64,000 nt of DNA from Enoplosus armatus (Eukaryota > Chordata > Actinopteri > Centrarchiformes > Enoplosidae), in the NCBI RefSeq assembly GCF_043641665.1, contig NC_092183.1:21581501-21645500 (forward strand). The letters run 5' to 3'. The position numbers were made by a program, and so were the translations under genes. Shown piece by piece: positions 20,101 through 31,600 of the stretch; the stretch's first letter is position 1, and the number at the start of each line of letters is the position of its first letter. The notes below the pieces were generated by a model that was not told the DNA's origin, searched no databases, and saw only the letters and a program-made list of their open reading frames with translations.

Positions 20101-23100
20101 TCAAACAATAAAAACTATAAATACCTGTGGTTTTATTATTTAGGCTTTAAATTACACTTTAAACTTGTTTACTAGCCTTGACTGTGAAAGTGAGCATAGG
20201 AAAGTCTGGACTGTGTGGTTCTCTCATCAACACACATTATGTCAGCCTGTGGTTAACTTGCTAACCCACTCTTCTCACCTCCTGACACAGGCCCGGGGAA
20301 AGAAAAAGACGCTGGTATCGATAAAAACAACTTTCCATGAGGTCATGTTGTATCACGTCGCCCCCCTCTCTCCCCTCCTGCAGTCGCTTTACCTGTTGAA
20401 GGCATCCGGCAGAGTGGTGGGGTACGACAGCGAACTCTTCTCCTCGCTGGGGAGCTTCTGCTCCACGGTGAAGGTGTGGTCATCCACGACCACTGACATC
20501 ATGGCAGGAAGGAAGCGGGTCACCACCTCCAAATCCTGAGAGCAGGCGCACAGGAGGACAACTGAACAACTTACAGTCAACTTATTTCAATAGGTTCTAA
20601 TGCAACGACCTTCATCTGGCTTCTAACCAGAATACAATGCTGCAAATCATTTTATTCATCCCTTTATACATCTGAATTTCCTTTAGATACTTCTAATATG
20701 ACAACATTTATGGACGCACTTAAGACTCCTACAGTACCCCTCCTCTGTACAAATCGATCGAAACGAACAAAGCACCAGGCCCCGACGGCTATACCGCTGA
20801 GTTTTATAGGAAATTCCATAACAAGCTGGCCCTAATCCTTCTGTCTATGTATACCCTTTAACCCAGGCATCAATAATGCTGCTTCTAAAAAAGCATAAGG
20901 ATCCAACTTCCTGTAACTCTTTTAGACCTTTATCTCTCCTGAATGTAGATATTAAGGTGTTTGCAAAGTTATTGGCCCCTCGCTTGGAGAAAGTGCTCCC
21001 ATGTATAATATCAGAGGAACAGAATGGTTTCATTAAGGGAGGGCACACATTTTGTTTTACACTTTTTGACTTGATATATTCTAAAAACCAGGCTGACCTC
21101 CCTGAAATTGTAATCTCCCTTGACGCTGAGAAGGCATTTGATAGGGTGGAATGGGAGTATCTTTTTGCAGCGTTGAATAAATTTGGGTTTGGTGACAGGT
21201 TTGTCTCCTGGGTCCATCTCCTGTATTCCTCACCACAAGCTAGTGTACACATTTATGACAATCGCTCTGATTATTTCTCTTTAGCACGTGGGATGAGCCA
21301 GGGCTGTCCACTTTCCCCCCTGTTGTTCGCCTTGGCGATTGAACCACTATCTATGACATCAAGAACCTCCCCTTTGTTTAAAGGGGTTGTACGTGCAGGA
21401 ATTGAGCACAGACTTCTTCTATATGCAGACGATTTATTACTGTTCATAACTGATCCTGTATCTGCCGTTCCTGCTATTTTATCTCTCCTGGATAATTTTA
21501 GTTCCTTTTCAGGTTATAAATTAAACCTTCAAAAAAAGCGAATGTTATCCCCATCAATACATCTGCCCTGCATCTTCAACATATGAACTTGCCCTTTAAA
21601 CTTAGTAAATCTGGCTTTAATTATCTTGGCATTAAAGTTTCTCGTACATTACCTAGTCTCTTCTCCGCTAACTTTTCGCCCCTTATCTCCAAGACAAAGA
21701 CTGAGATGGGCTAGCCTGCCACTCTCATTGATTGGCAGGGTAAATGCTGTAAAAATGAATATTCTACCTAAATTTCAAACTTTCCCTTTATTTTTGTCTC
21801 AAAACTTCTTTAAAAGGCTCGACCAAATGATGAGCTCCTTTATATGGGGTGGGAAAGCGCCTAGAATTTCTAAATCTTTACTTCAGAGGTGTAAACTTGA
21901 CGGGAGTATAGCACTGCCTATTTTTCGTTACTCTCATTCGGCTGCACATATTCATAAGACTGTTTATTGGCTCAAATCACCTAACACTCCCTGGTGCAGA
22001 TTGGAAGCACTCTCTTGTACCTCATCTTCCCTCTCCGCCCTGCTGTGCTGTGCTCCTCCATCCCTATCAAAATCAAACATTATACAGACAACCCAGTAGT
22101 TCTTACTACTTTAAAAATCTGACAGCAATTTAGGCACCATTTTAAGTTCTTATCTGCATCAACCTTGGCTTCAATATGTAAGAATTATTTATTCCCCCCT
22201 TCATCTTTAGATTCAACTTTCTCCCAGTGGAACAGTAAAGGTATTAAGACTTTTCAAGACTTGTATGTGGAAGCGCTGATTTTTCTTCTATATCATCCAC
22301 ATTTGGACTACCTCCATCCCATCTTTTCAGATACTTTCAAATGACAAACTGTACCTCTACCATTTTTCCCAGCTTTCCATCACTTCCCCCAAAATAACCA
22401 TGGGTCAATCTGCTTTCTTTGAAACTACATCAAAAATAAATGGGAACAGGAGCTGGATATGGAGTTACATAGCATGTGGTGGGAGGATTTTCCAAATCTA
22501 GGCTTTCTGGAATGTATCCAGATGTTGTAGATAAATGCAGTAGATGTCATAACACTCCCTGCAATCTAAGTCATATGTTTTTTCTATGGTCAGCACCACA
22601 CAACTATTGGGAAGGGTTTTTTAAAATGATGTCCTTAGCAACCATGTCCACTGATATCAATTTTTGGAACATGCCGGGGTTAGCAATCCTTAGCAAAGCT
22701 TATACTCTGCTAAATCTATAGTGTTATTTAGCAGTGACTTTAGAACTTGATGTGACATACTGTACGTACCAAACGAGGCTCTTTAAAGACCTGGCTGTCA
22801 ATCATGTCCCATGCCCCTTGACCAAGTGAGAGCATCCTCAGCAGCAGCATCAGGTCTGGACTGTCCTGTTCTCAAACACAGATACAAACAAAAACAACTT
22901 GACATTCTGTTGATACAATGGGGTGTGTGTAAGGGAAATCTAGCGTGAAATAACATTTAATTAAGGTGGAAAAACTCTCTCACACAGTAGAGTCTGTTGC
23001 ACTTATTGGAATGGCCTTGGTGTTATAGAACGGCCTTTTAGATCTACACCATACTGTGACTGTGTTTGCACTAGATTGGGTGGGTGAGGGTGTTTTTATG

Positions 23101-26100
23101 CAGAACCAGTAATCAATCAAATACTTCTGTTTCTGTTGTGTTGCCATTGGTTTAAAGTATGTAAAGCAACCTTCAAGTCAATATCAGTTTACTATTTGCA
23201 ACCAATACTTCATATTCTATCTATCCTTAATCAGGTTTTATGTTACGTTTATTGTTATTATGAGGCTTAGTACAAAACCAAAGGTGTTGTTTGTTATGGT
23301 TATCTTGATTTAAGGCGCTTTTGTGGTACAAAACACTGTAGTCTTAGCTAATGTAGCCCTGACGCCACCTCTTAAGCGCCTACTAGAGTTAAAACAATTG
23401 ATCATTGATTTTGGTAATCTGTTGGGTATTTGCTGGTTCCCGCTTCACAAATGAGAACACTTCTCATTTTTATATCATCGTATATAGAATATCTTGGGAT
23501 TCTGACTGCTGATCAGACAAAAAGGAGCAATCTGAACACACATTGTTTTTTTCATTTTTGACATTTTATAGACTAAGCAATTACTAAATGCACAGCACAA
23601 CAGTAAGTCTAGCCTTTAAAGTGATCCATCAGCCCAAAGGACACAGTTTTAAAACTAGAAATCATGTGACTTAGTTAAACCAATGCAAACAGCCAACACT
23701 AGTCGCCATTATTCACTACAGTGCCTCCACTAATGTCTTGTCTTTATAGTAACACGGTTTAATCATTTCATCCCTATTAATTTTTGATATTGAAATAAGT
23801 CCTGCGGAGACGCACATACGTTCACATTTAGTGTTACTCATCAAAACACATTGTGTGTCCCTGAGGTCAAACAAACATGTTGGATGCATTTCCTTCCTCA
23901 TCGTTCACAGTGTGCTCACCCTGGGTAAAGCGTCCTGACTCAGCAGCTCTTGGAGGTTCCTCATGATACTCAGGACCAGGGTGTTGCAAGCAAACGGGTC
24001 ACACAGGATCATGGACAGGTCCCTGGAACGCACAGAAAACTCTCCAAAGGTTAGTCCACGCATTTGTCAGAGACAAACTGCTCCGTTCATAAACTTAAAC
24101 CATCCCCTCGTCTGTTACCCAAGGACTTGTTCCTGTCCTTTCTTCACCCCGTCCAGGAAACCTTGTAGCTCTCTGGCTCGCTTGCCATCCACAAACTTCT
24201 CGCGGATGCAGGCGTCTAAACACCAAGTGAACTGTCACACAGCAGAAACACACAAGAGAGAGAAACATGTAACACAAAGATAAAACACAGGAAATACAAG
24301 GTTTGGGGCTCTTCAGTGGTACCGTGGTGTTACTAAACTGATTCGCCTTCGCTGTTTGTGTCCTCACCTTATGGCAGGGGTCTACAGAGCAGATCTCACT
24401 GATGTCCAGGTCATGAAGAGACATCAGCAGCTCTGCCCTCAGCGTGCAGTAGTGGACATTTCGCGTTCGCAGGAAGAGTGTTCGTAAGAACTGCAGCACC
24501 ATGTCGTACAGCTTCACGTTCTTTCCAATCATCTGGGTCAGCTTTAGGACCACCTTCAAGAAACAAAAAAACGAGGATTCACGTCTCAACGACTTTGCTT
24601 GGCGTTTATTAGACATCTAATCTGATGACTGCGACTCACCTCGCCTTGGCGTCTTGTTTTGGGAGAAGTGCTGAAGAAATTGTGCAAGATGGAGAGGTCG
24701 CTGCTGAACAGAGCTGCTTCCTTCTCCACGATGTACTGCTTTAAGAGGGGTGAGACTTCGTCCCCAAACAGAGCCTGGTTGTCCTGCCAGATCTGCCTTT
24801 TCACCTCCACAGCACACACCTTGTACAGCTCCTTGTCAGCCATCACCATCTTCAGCTTCTTCTCTGGTACCTGCAGGAGGGAGCAGGTGATAGAAGATCA
24901 GACATTCTTCCATTCTAAATAGTAGACTTTAATCTTGTCGGTTAACGAGGGTCGGCTATTGGTCAGACAAAGAAAATCTAAATTAGCATCCCTAGTCCTA
25001 ATCAACCAGCACCAACTCTGTGTATTTATGTATATGATTTGGATGAGAACTTGTGGCCAAATGCAGAAGACAGGGCTGACTGTAGCTATCCTATAAAAGT
25101 ATACAGTATAAAGTGAACACATACATATTTGTTTTGTATTTCATTACTGGGATCACTTCAGTCTAAGAGCCTTGGAGCCAGTGAAGCACACTGCAGTCAT
25201 TTCTGTCACATATACTGTGAGGTAGCATAATCCATTCAGTAAAGACGTGCTGTTCTTTTTATTGTAACTACATAATAAATAATTACTGCATGTCAGTAAA
25301 GAGAACTGTGTGAAGAGCTTTGAAAACGAGAACTCAGCATAGATAAATGTATGTAACCAAATGTATAAAAAAAAAAGAAAGAAAAAAATATATAAATGAA
25401 GCAGATTTTATGGTCTTTTTATGAAGAATGACCAGCATCAATGGATAAAGACTTGTTCAGTCATCTGCTCTCCTAGTGGTAATAGAAAATACTATGTGAA
25501 TACGGACCCTGGTCACCAGAGCAGGGCCACATCCGGCCCTTGTTCAACCCTGGTCAGGGGGAGGCTCGTTAGGACAGGTCGGCTGACACTCACTGGGGTA
25601 TTATATTCGAAATGTACTGTACACATGTTAATACGCAAGTCTATGACCACAGCACTATTGATTAAAGGTCGATACTGCACACATCCTTATAATATACTGC
25701 TATTTTTAGTCTTCAACCAGGAGGAAATATCCCTAAAACACTTGCCTTGGGTAGATGCTTCAGCACCTGCATTACCACTGGCTGAATGGACGGCATTTTG
25801 ACGAGAGGAAAGCTCTTCTCCAGCAGCTCTTCAAGTTTCCCGTATCTGCAAGTAGATTGAAAACAAAACAAAAGCACAAATAGCATCCGAGCGGGTTCTC
25901 TCAAAAAGCATTACCCGAAGTCACAAACAGCCGGAGACACACCTGTCCTCTTCCTTGCCCTCCGCGATGGTGGCGACGCGCTCCATCAGCTTGTCCCGGA
26001 GCTCGTCGAAGACAGACTGGTGGAACTCCAGCCGAGGCGTCCCATGGAGGTCAAGGAAGGGGAGAGCGGACTGAAGGGTCGGCAGCAGGATGCCATTTTC

Positions 26101-27258
26101 CATCTGCAGGCACGCAACGCATCATCGACTCGTCAGTTTGAGCTTTAGCTGGTCGATTTAGAGCCAGCTGAATACATTTTTTCACCAAGCATCCCTTTAT
26201 CTAAGAACTGCTTCATACAGTCTCTCTGAATGACCGAAATCATTTGTAGGAATAATCAGAATCAGAAATACTTTATTGATCCCCAGGGGGAAATCAGACA
26301 AGTTACAGGTGCTCCCACTGAAGAATAGAAAAAGTAGCATAGAGTTAGAAATGAGAAGTATAACAATTAGAATAGAATAACAAGTTAATAATGGGGGTGG
26401 TTGTGTGTCGTCAGGTGGTATCCTTGGTCAATTAATAAGCATATTACTAATAAGCCCAGAAGAAGAAGAAACTGTTGACAGAAGGCAAAACCTAAAGAAA
26501 GACTAGCTGCATGTAAGGGAAGGTTTTTATAGTTTCTTGACAGAACTGTAACAATCTCTTAAATCATTATACCTAATGCTTTATTGGCAAAAGCGCCAAA
26601 AATGAAACGGATGAATTAATATTCTGTCATTAACATATCCCAAGATATCCGATTTAGGAAAAGGAATAATTTTCCTGTTTATGTACAGCTGGTTCTTTTC
26701 AAAACAAATCAAATACAGCACGCATTAGGTCGCATAACTCTCAGTTGTAATGCCATTGTTTCCGTAATGCGTCCTCTCCATCTCAGTCCGCACCTGAAAC
26801 TCATGGGCTGGCTCTCGTTACCTATTTGGTAACTTATTCATGCTGCATTTACACTACGAAGGATATTAGCTTGCAAAATCACAATACATTACCAATTTCA
26901 GTAACTATCCCTATTTCAATGTTGTCTTTCACTGCAATAGTGCTCAAACTGGCGAGATAACAAACGACAGGCAGCTAACGTTAGCTAACACGCTACAGAG
27001 TATACCTGTAGGTCACTTAGCTACATCATTTGGGACACTCTTTGGGTGCATAGTCTGGTACTCCAAATATATACGCCGCATAGCTTGGAGAATAGACCAT
27101 TAAAACGAGCAGCTAGGCGCTGTTTAGCAAACAAGCGCCTTCTAAAGTAGCGTTACCTGAAACTGGTCAATGGCTTTCAGAGGCTCTGTGCAGTTGGTGA
27201 GAGTTTCTTTAAGGTCCTCGCCGTTGGATATCCCGAGCTCAGGCAGCCCCGCGAACAT
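17178..27258 (-). CDS. nelfb: Negative elongation factor B (NELF-B, COBRA1), complete 13-exon gene
   Basis: Subunit of the nuclear NELF complex, which with DSIF holds RNA polymerase II in promoter-proximal pause. Exons: 27258-27157, 26103-25943, 25845-25746, 24870-24640, 24553-24368, 24231-24119, 24022-23920, 22865-22770, 20535-20393, 19283-19177, 18904-18763, 18590-18482, 17336-17178. Joined they encode 583 aa with no frame break (human 580). The protein starts MFAGLPELGISNGEDLKETL. Landmarks: ALPFLDLHGTPRLEFHQSVF, RQIWQDNQALFGDEVSPLLK, LYDMVLQFLRTLFLRTRNVH, LDACIRE, GQGAWDMIDSQVFKEP and a Pro/Thr-rich tail ending TTPL. Near-identity to the human protein runs along the helical-repeat body. 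Intron 3 has a GC donor (AAG|GCAAGT, 25746/25745); the others are GT-AG. Intron 8 carries an antisense LINE fragment. Confidence 0.97.
19760..20020 (+). repeat. Dispersed repeat, 'agaagctggaaccag' family, best copy
   Basis: Reads AAATGTCAGAAAAGAGTGAA, CATCACAAGCTCCTAGAGCT, AGACCAACAGTCCAAAACTC, AGAAGCTGGAACCAGAGAAT, TTAGCATTTTTGCTTGATAA. This is the fullest of four copies in the window. It lies in nelfb intron 9. A 73-aa ORF across it is incidental. Confidence 0.65.
20700..22725 (+). pseudogene. L1/Tx1-like LINE ORF2 fragment (reverse transcriptase to C-terminal Cys motif)
   Basis: The plus strand, antisense to nelfb, encodes retrotransposon reverse transcriptase in order: KAPGPDGYTAEFY at about 20770; an ORF from 20876 with LLNVDIKVFAKLLAPRLEKV, EEQNGFIKGG, SLDAEKAFDRVEW; then MSQGCPLSPLLFALAIEPL and LLLYADDLLLF (catalytic YADD near 21420-21440). 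The frame breaks at about 21585. It resumes at 21626 with IGRVNAVKMNILPKFQTFPL, FIWGGKAPRI and, near 22540-22620, a Cys-rich CSRCHNTP...LSHMFFLWSAP ending. No endonuclease domain or ORF1, so it is truncated at the 5' side and inactive. It occupies most of nelfb intron 8 (20536-22769). Confidence 0.9.
26253..26350 (+). repeat. Teleost retroposon-tail repeat ('tactttattgatcccc')
   Basis: AATCAGAATCAGAAATACTT followed by TATTGATCCCCAGGGGGAAA is a tail sequence widely dispersed in fish genomes, probably from a non-LTR element. It lies in nelfb intron 1. No coding remnant next to it. Confidence 0.55.
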
Positions 27259-28610
27259 TTTCGTTCGTGTTTAATCATCAATTTCACGATTTCGGTGTGA
27301 ATAACGTATTCTTAACTTGTGAATTTGTAATTGCTTGCTACATGCAAAATATACCTATTCGCTGTCAAGGCAAACTTCCTGTATCGCAACTTTGTAAACA
27401 GTCCGTCAGAAACACCAGTCATGAAAAAGTTCCGCGCTTCTTCTTTTTCCTTTCTGATTTAATGGCGCAAACCAACGTTTGTAGGTGCATACCGCCACCT
27501 ACTGTACCGGAGTGTGTATCGTCAGGGCTTTACCTACTTCGTGTTACATCAAAGAAATGAAAAAAAAAATATATATATTTTACTATCCAATCCTGTATCT
27601 CTAAGATAACTGAATTATCACGTAAGATGTTCCTCTTTATATTATATTTACAACATATAACTCATAATGTCACGCTCAGCATGTTCAAAGGTCTGTGCTT
27701 CGTTGCTCTGAGGGGAAGGACCATAGACTGTATTTTGTGGTTAATTGTACACTGCTTGGTCTGCTGTATTGGCTAAAACCTGAACTTTAAATATGTCACT
27801 CATTCGGAGTATTTGTGTTTACAAATGAAAATTACGAACATGTTTATAGACGATAACGATCACAAGCAGGATTCCACATAAAGTTTCAGTCGTTGTTTGG
27901 TGGCTTCAAATGACTTTAAGCACTTGGCGACTGTGTAGTCATTGCTTTTGACTGATGACCAATGAATAATTTCACTGAGGAACAAAAATATAGACTCACA
28001 CAGCCAGCCAACAGAATCACTTGAACCTGTTGTCTTAGCTAGTCCTAGTTATACCTGGAGCTCTAAAAGATCTAAATGTGACAGATTTATTCAGCCAATT
28101 CAAATGGGTCTGTAATCTGTAATCTGGTAGTCTGCTGGAGAAAAATGAATCCACATACTATGACCACAGCTGAGGACTCATTGGAATGTAAACGATTTGG
28201 GTTTGATCCTTAATACATTTGCTTTTACTTTTTTTGCCTCTGGCATCTCCTGAAGCACATGTGGGCTGTTTTCGTGTCACAACAAGGAGAGCACAGAGAA
28301 AGTCATGCCCTTATGTGGTCAACGTAAGTGGGTGTAATATTACATAATGAATCTGAAACATTTACAAAAAAACATTGTTTATTCTGTAGTTTCATTTTAC
28401 GCATACAGACGCGAGTCTCCAGTGAGAGCAGAACGTTTTTGGATTTGCAAAGACATTTGTGCAGGACACATTACTGCTTGGTTGATTTCACCTACATACA
28501 GTGCAACACATTTGTATTTATGTTTTTCAAGAGATTGAAAGTTTTGGAGAGACATATGCTTACTCTCAGAGAAATATGAACTAGACTGGTGAGGTGTGTC
28601 ACCCATGCTC
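27259..28610. other. Intergenic space between nelfb and entpd2
   Basis: The nelfb promoter must lie at the left end of this 1.35-kb gap. Sequence near 27259-27480 has scattered CpGs but no TATA box or CRE that I can see. 27480-27540 (TGCATACCGCCACCTACTGT) resembles the end of a dispersed fish repeat. The entpd2 3'UTR enters from the right. Otherwise AT-rich and featureless. Confidence 0.5.
28378..28383 (-). promoter_or_regulatory. entpd2: entpd2 poly(A) signal (AATAAA on the minus strand)
   Basis: Canonical hexamer on the minus strand about 230 nt beyond the entpd2 stop codon at 28611. Confidence 0.45.
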
Positions 28611-31600
28611 CTACACCATGCCTTCTTTAGTTCTTGTGCTTCTGTAGATCATCAGTAGGTATCCCAATGCAGTGAGGAGGAGGGTGATGAAGAGGAAGAG
28701 AATGCCAGTCCAGTGCCCTGAGGGCAGAGCCTTCATCAGTCCAAGTCTCTCTGCTGGTACCATATTGCTCAGACTCAGCATGTACCCCAAAGCCCAGCCT
28801 ACGGACGCTCCTCCTGCCTGCAAAAACACAAGAGGGGGACCCACTGAAACAAGGAATTTCAGACAGTGCTGTTGATAGGTGTCAATAATTTGAACACACA
28901 GACTGAACATCCAAGCAAATGATGAACAAAAATGTCCAATGTATTTCCTTCACTCCTGACCTTTTTCTGAAAAGAGATGGAAGGAAGGGAGTGCTCATCG
29001 AAACCGTAGCCCTGCGTTAAGAGGACCTGGACGAAATTGGAGACGGCGCAGACATTCCTCATGTATTTCTCGGACGTCTTTGTCTTTTCAGTCATCTGCG
29101 AGTGGATCAAGATTTGTATTTTGTTATTCAAATCCTTAATCTTCCTTTGATCTTGTCTGCCATCATTCTAGTACATTTAATAGCACATAATATATGGGGT
29201 TGTAAGAATGAATTTTGGTGGTTTTAGACACAAACATATTTGAAAATCTATCGTTGTTATGGGGCTAGGCTCTACCTCAGAGATGGTCATGTTGCAGGTG
29301 AGTCGGATTGCCTCTTTCAGTTGACTGGGGGACGTGATGGGGATGTTGGTGAGTCGGTTGATGTAGGTGTGAGTGTGGAAGAAGGCGGAGAATGCCTGTG
29401 GAGAAGAGGGAGTCAATCCAGAGTCACACACACTCTTCCTGAGCTGGGGAAGATACGTTTTCAGACAAACCGCTTTGAAAACGTTCTGAAATAACTGAAA
29501 GCTGTTTAGGTTGAAATTCATTCAAAAAATTTAAGGAACAAGAACTAGATGTCTTAAAAATTGGAAGTGCAACCCTTCCCAACAGAATTAAGAGTTAGGA
29601 GGTTTGCCTCAGTTGACAGAGGAGTATAGAGGTGCGTATACATGTATGTAAACTCTGGGCAGGGGGATTTACAGTGGACCTACCTAACAAGACTATCTGC
29701 TTAGGCACAGCGGTGCTTTGATCTAAACGCTGACGTGAGCATGCTAACATGCTCACATAGGCATAAAGCACAGCTGAGGCTGATGATCCTGATTAGTTTT
29801 GCACATATTTGGTCATAAACAAATAAATACTGTGACCTGATGATGCTGTTAAATGAAAAGTTTAACAGGGGGGTCGCCAAAGTTATTCCAATTCATCCTG
29901 AAGGAATCATGTCATGGCAATAATTGTTAAAGTATCTCAGTCTGGACCAAAATGGAGGACAGACCGGCTGACCCTAGACCCACTTTGCTAGCATGGCTAA
30001 CAATACACAGAGAAACAGGCTATAGCAATCATGTTGCAATATTTCCTGAGATTTGGGGCATTTCCTGTTGCCTGACTATAGCCTATTGGGCAGTGCCTCC
30101 TCATAGGCAACAGCACCAAGCACTGTCTTAAAAGATAAATAAAAAGTCCCCTCCATTGCTATCATTCCATGACCCACAGGTTTCGTAGAGGGTCTGGATG
30201 GAAGGATGGTCACAGTGTATCCGCCACTACACCACTGGCTTTAAAAAAAAGAGATTGTGGTAGGACAGTAACACATGGAGAAACTTTTTAAAGTTAAACT
30301 TTAACTTTAAAGTTTAAGTTTAAGTTCAAGTTTTTGAACTTTAACCTTTGGACATAATCTTAAGAAATTGTCAAGAAGGCAAGAAAGGAAACTGAAAGGT
30401 TTTCACCCCTGTACAATGTTGCAGGTTACACAGTATATGATTGGACATTCTTCAACAAGCTGTGTATTAATGATTGGCCTACTGCTATTTCTAAATGAAA
30501 AACAAATACTTTTTTTCCTCGGGAAGTAGTGTGTTATGATATATGTAAAGTATTGACTTTTACTGTTATATGGAGAATTAGCAAACATTGCAACTTCAAC
30601 AACATTTAGACCAGCAAAAAACGCTCAATGATGTAAAACGGGGAAACGGGGAAATCCAAAAACCAAAGAATGCAACAAACGTGAACGACAAATCCCCCCC
30701 CCCAGCTCCAGGTTGTTGCTGTCTCACCATGAAGCTTCCTCTCACGCTGGGCTGGAAGACGCCATCAAAGGAGCACTTGGAGTAAGAGCAGTTCTCGAAG
30801 GAGAACATATTTTTTACGTTGTCCAGGCAGCTCTGGTAATCTCCTGTGCCCACTACTGACACGGACATCTGGGGGTTAAACTGGGCTGGTCTGTAGTTCT
30901 TAGTACAGGGAGAATCAAAGACATCCTGCCCCAGCTTGATAGATATGTTGGCCTGTTTCGGATAGCAGGGATGGGGCACTTGGGGCTTCATACCATGAGT
31001 CTGAAAGAGGCAAAAAAGATGAAAGTGAAACATTCTTCTGGTAAATACAGTGCATCCGGAAAGTATTCACGGCGCTTCACTTTTTCCACATTTTGTTATG
31101 TTACACCCTTATTCCAAAATGGATTAAATTAATTTTTTTCCTCAAAATTCTACACACAACACCCCATAATGACAATGTGAAAAAAGTTTTTTTGAAATTT
31201 TTGCAAATTTATTAAAAATAAAAAACTAAGAAATCACATGTACATAAGTATTCACAGCCTTTGCCATGAAGCTCAAAATTGAGCTCAGGTGCATCCTGTT
31301 TCCACTGATCATCCTTGAGATGTTTCTGCAGCTTAATTGGAGTCCACCTGTGGTAAATTCAGTTGATTGGACATGATTTGGAAAGGCACACACCTGTCTA
31401 TATAAGGTCCCACAGTTGACAGTGCATGTCAGAGCACAAACCAAGCATGAAGTCAAAGGAATTGTCTGTAGACCTCCGAGACAGGATTGTCTCGAGGCAC
31501 AAATCTGGGGAAGGTTACAGAAAAATTTCTGCTGCTTTGAAGGTCCCAATGAGCACAGTGGCCTCCATCATCCGTAAGTGGAAGAAGTTCGGAACCACCA

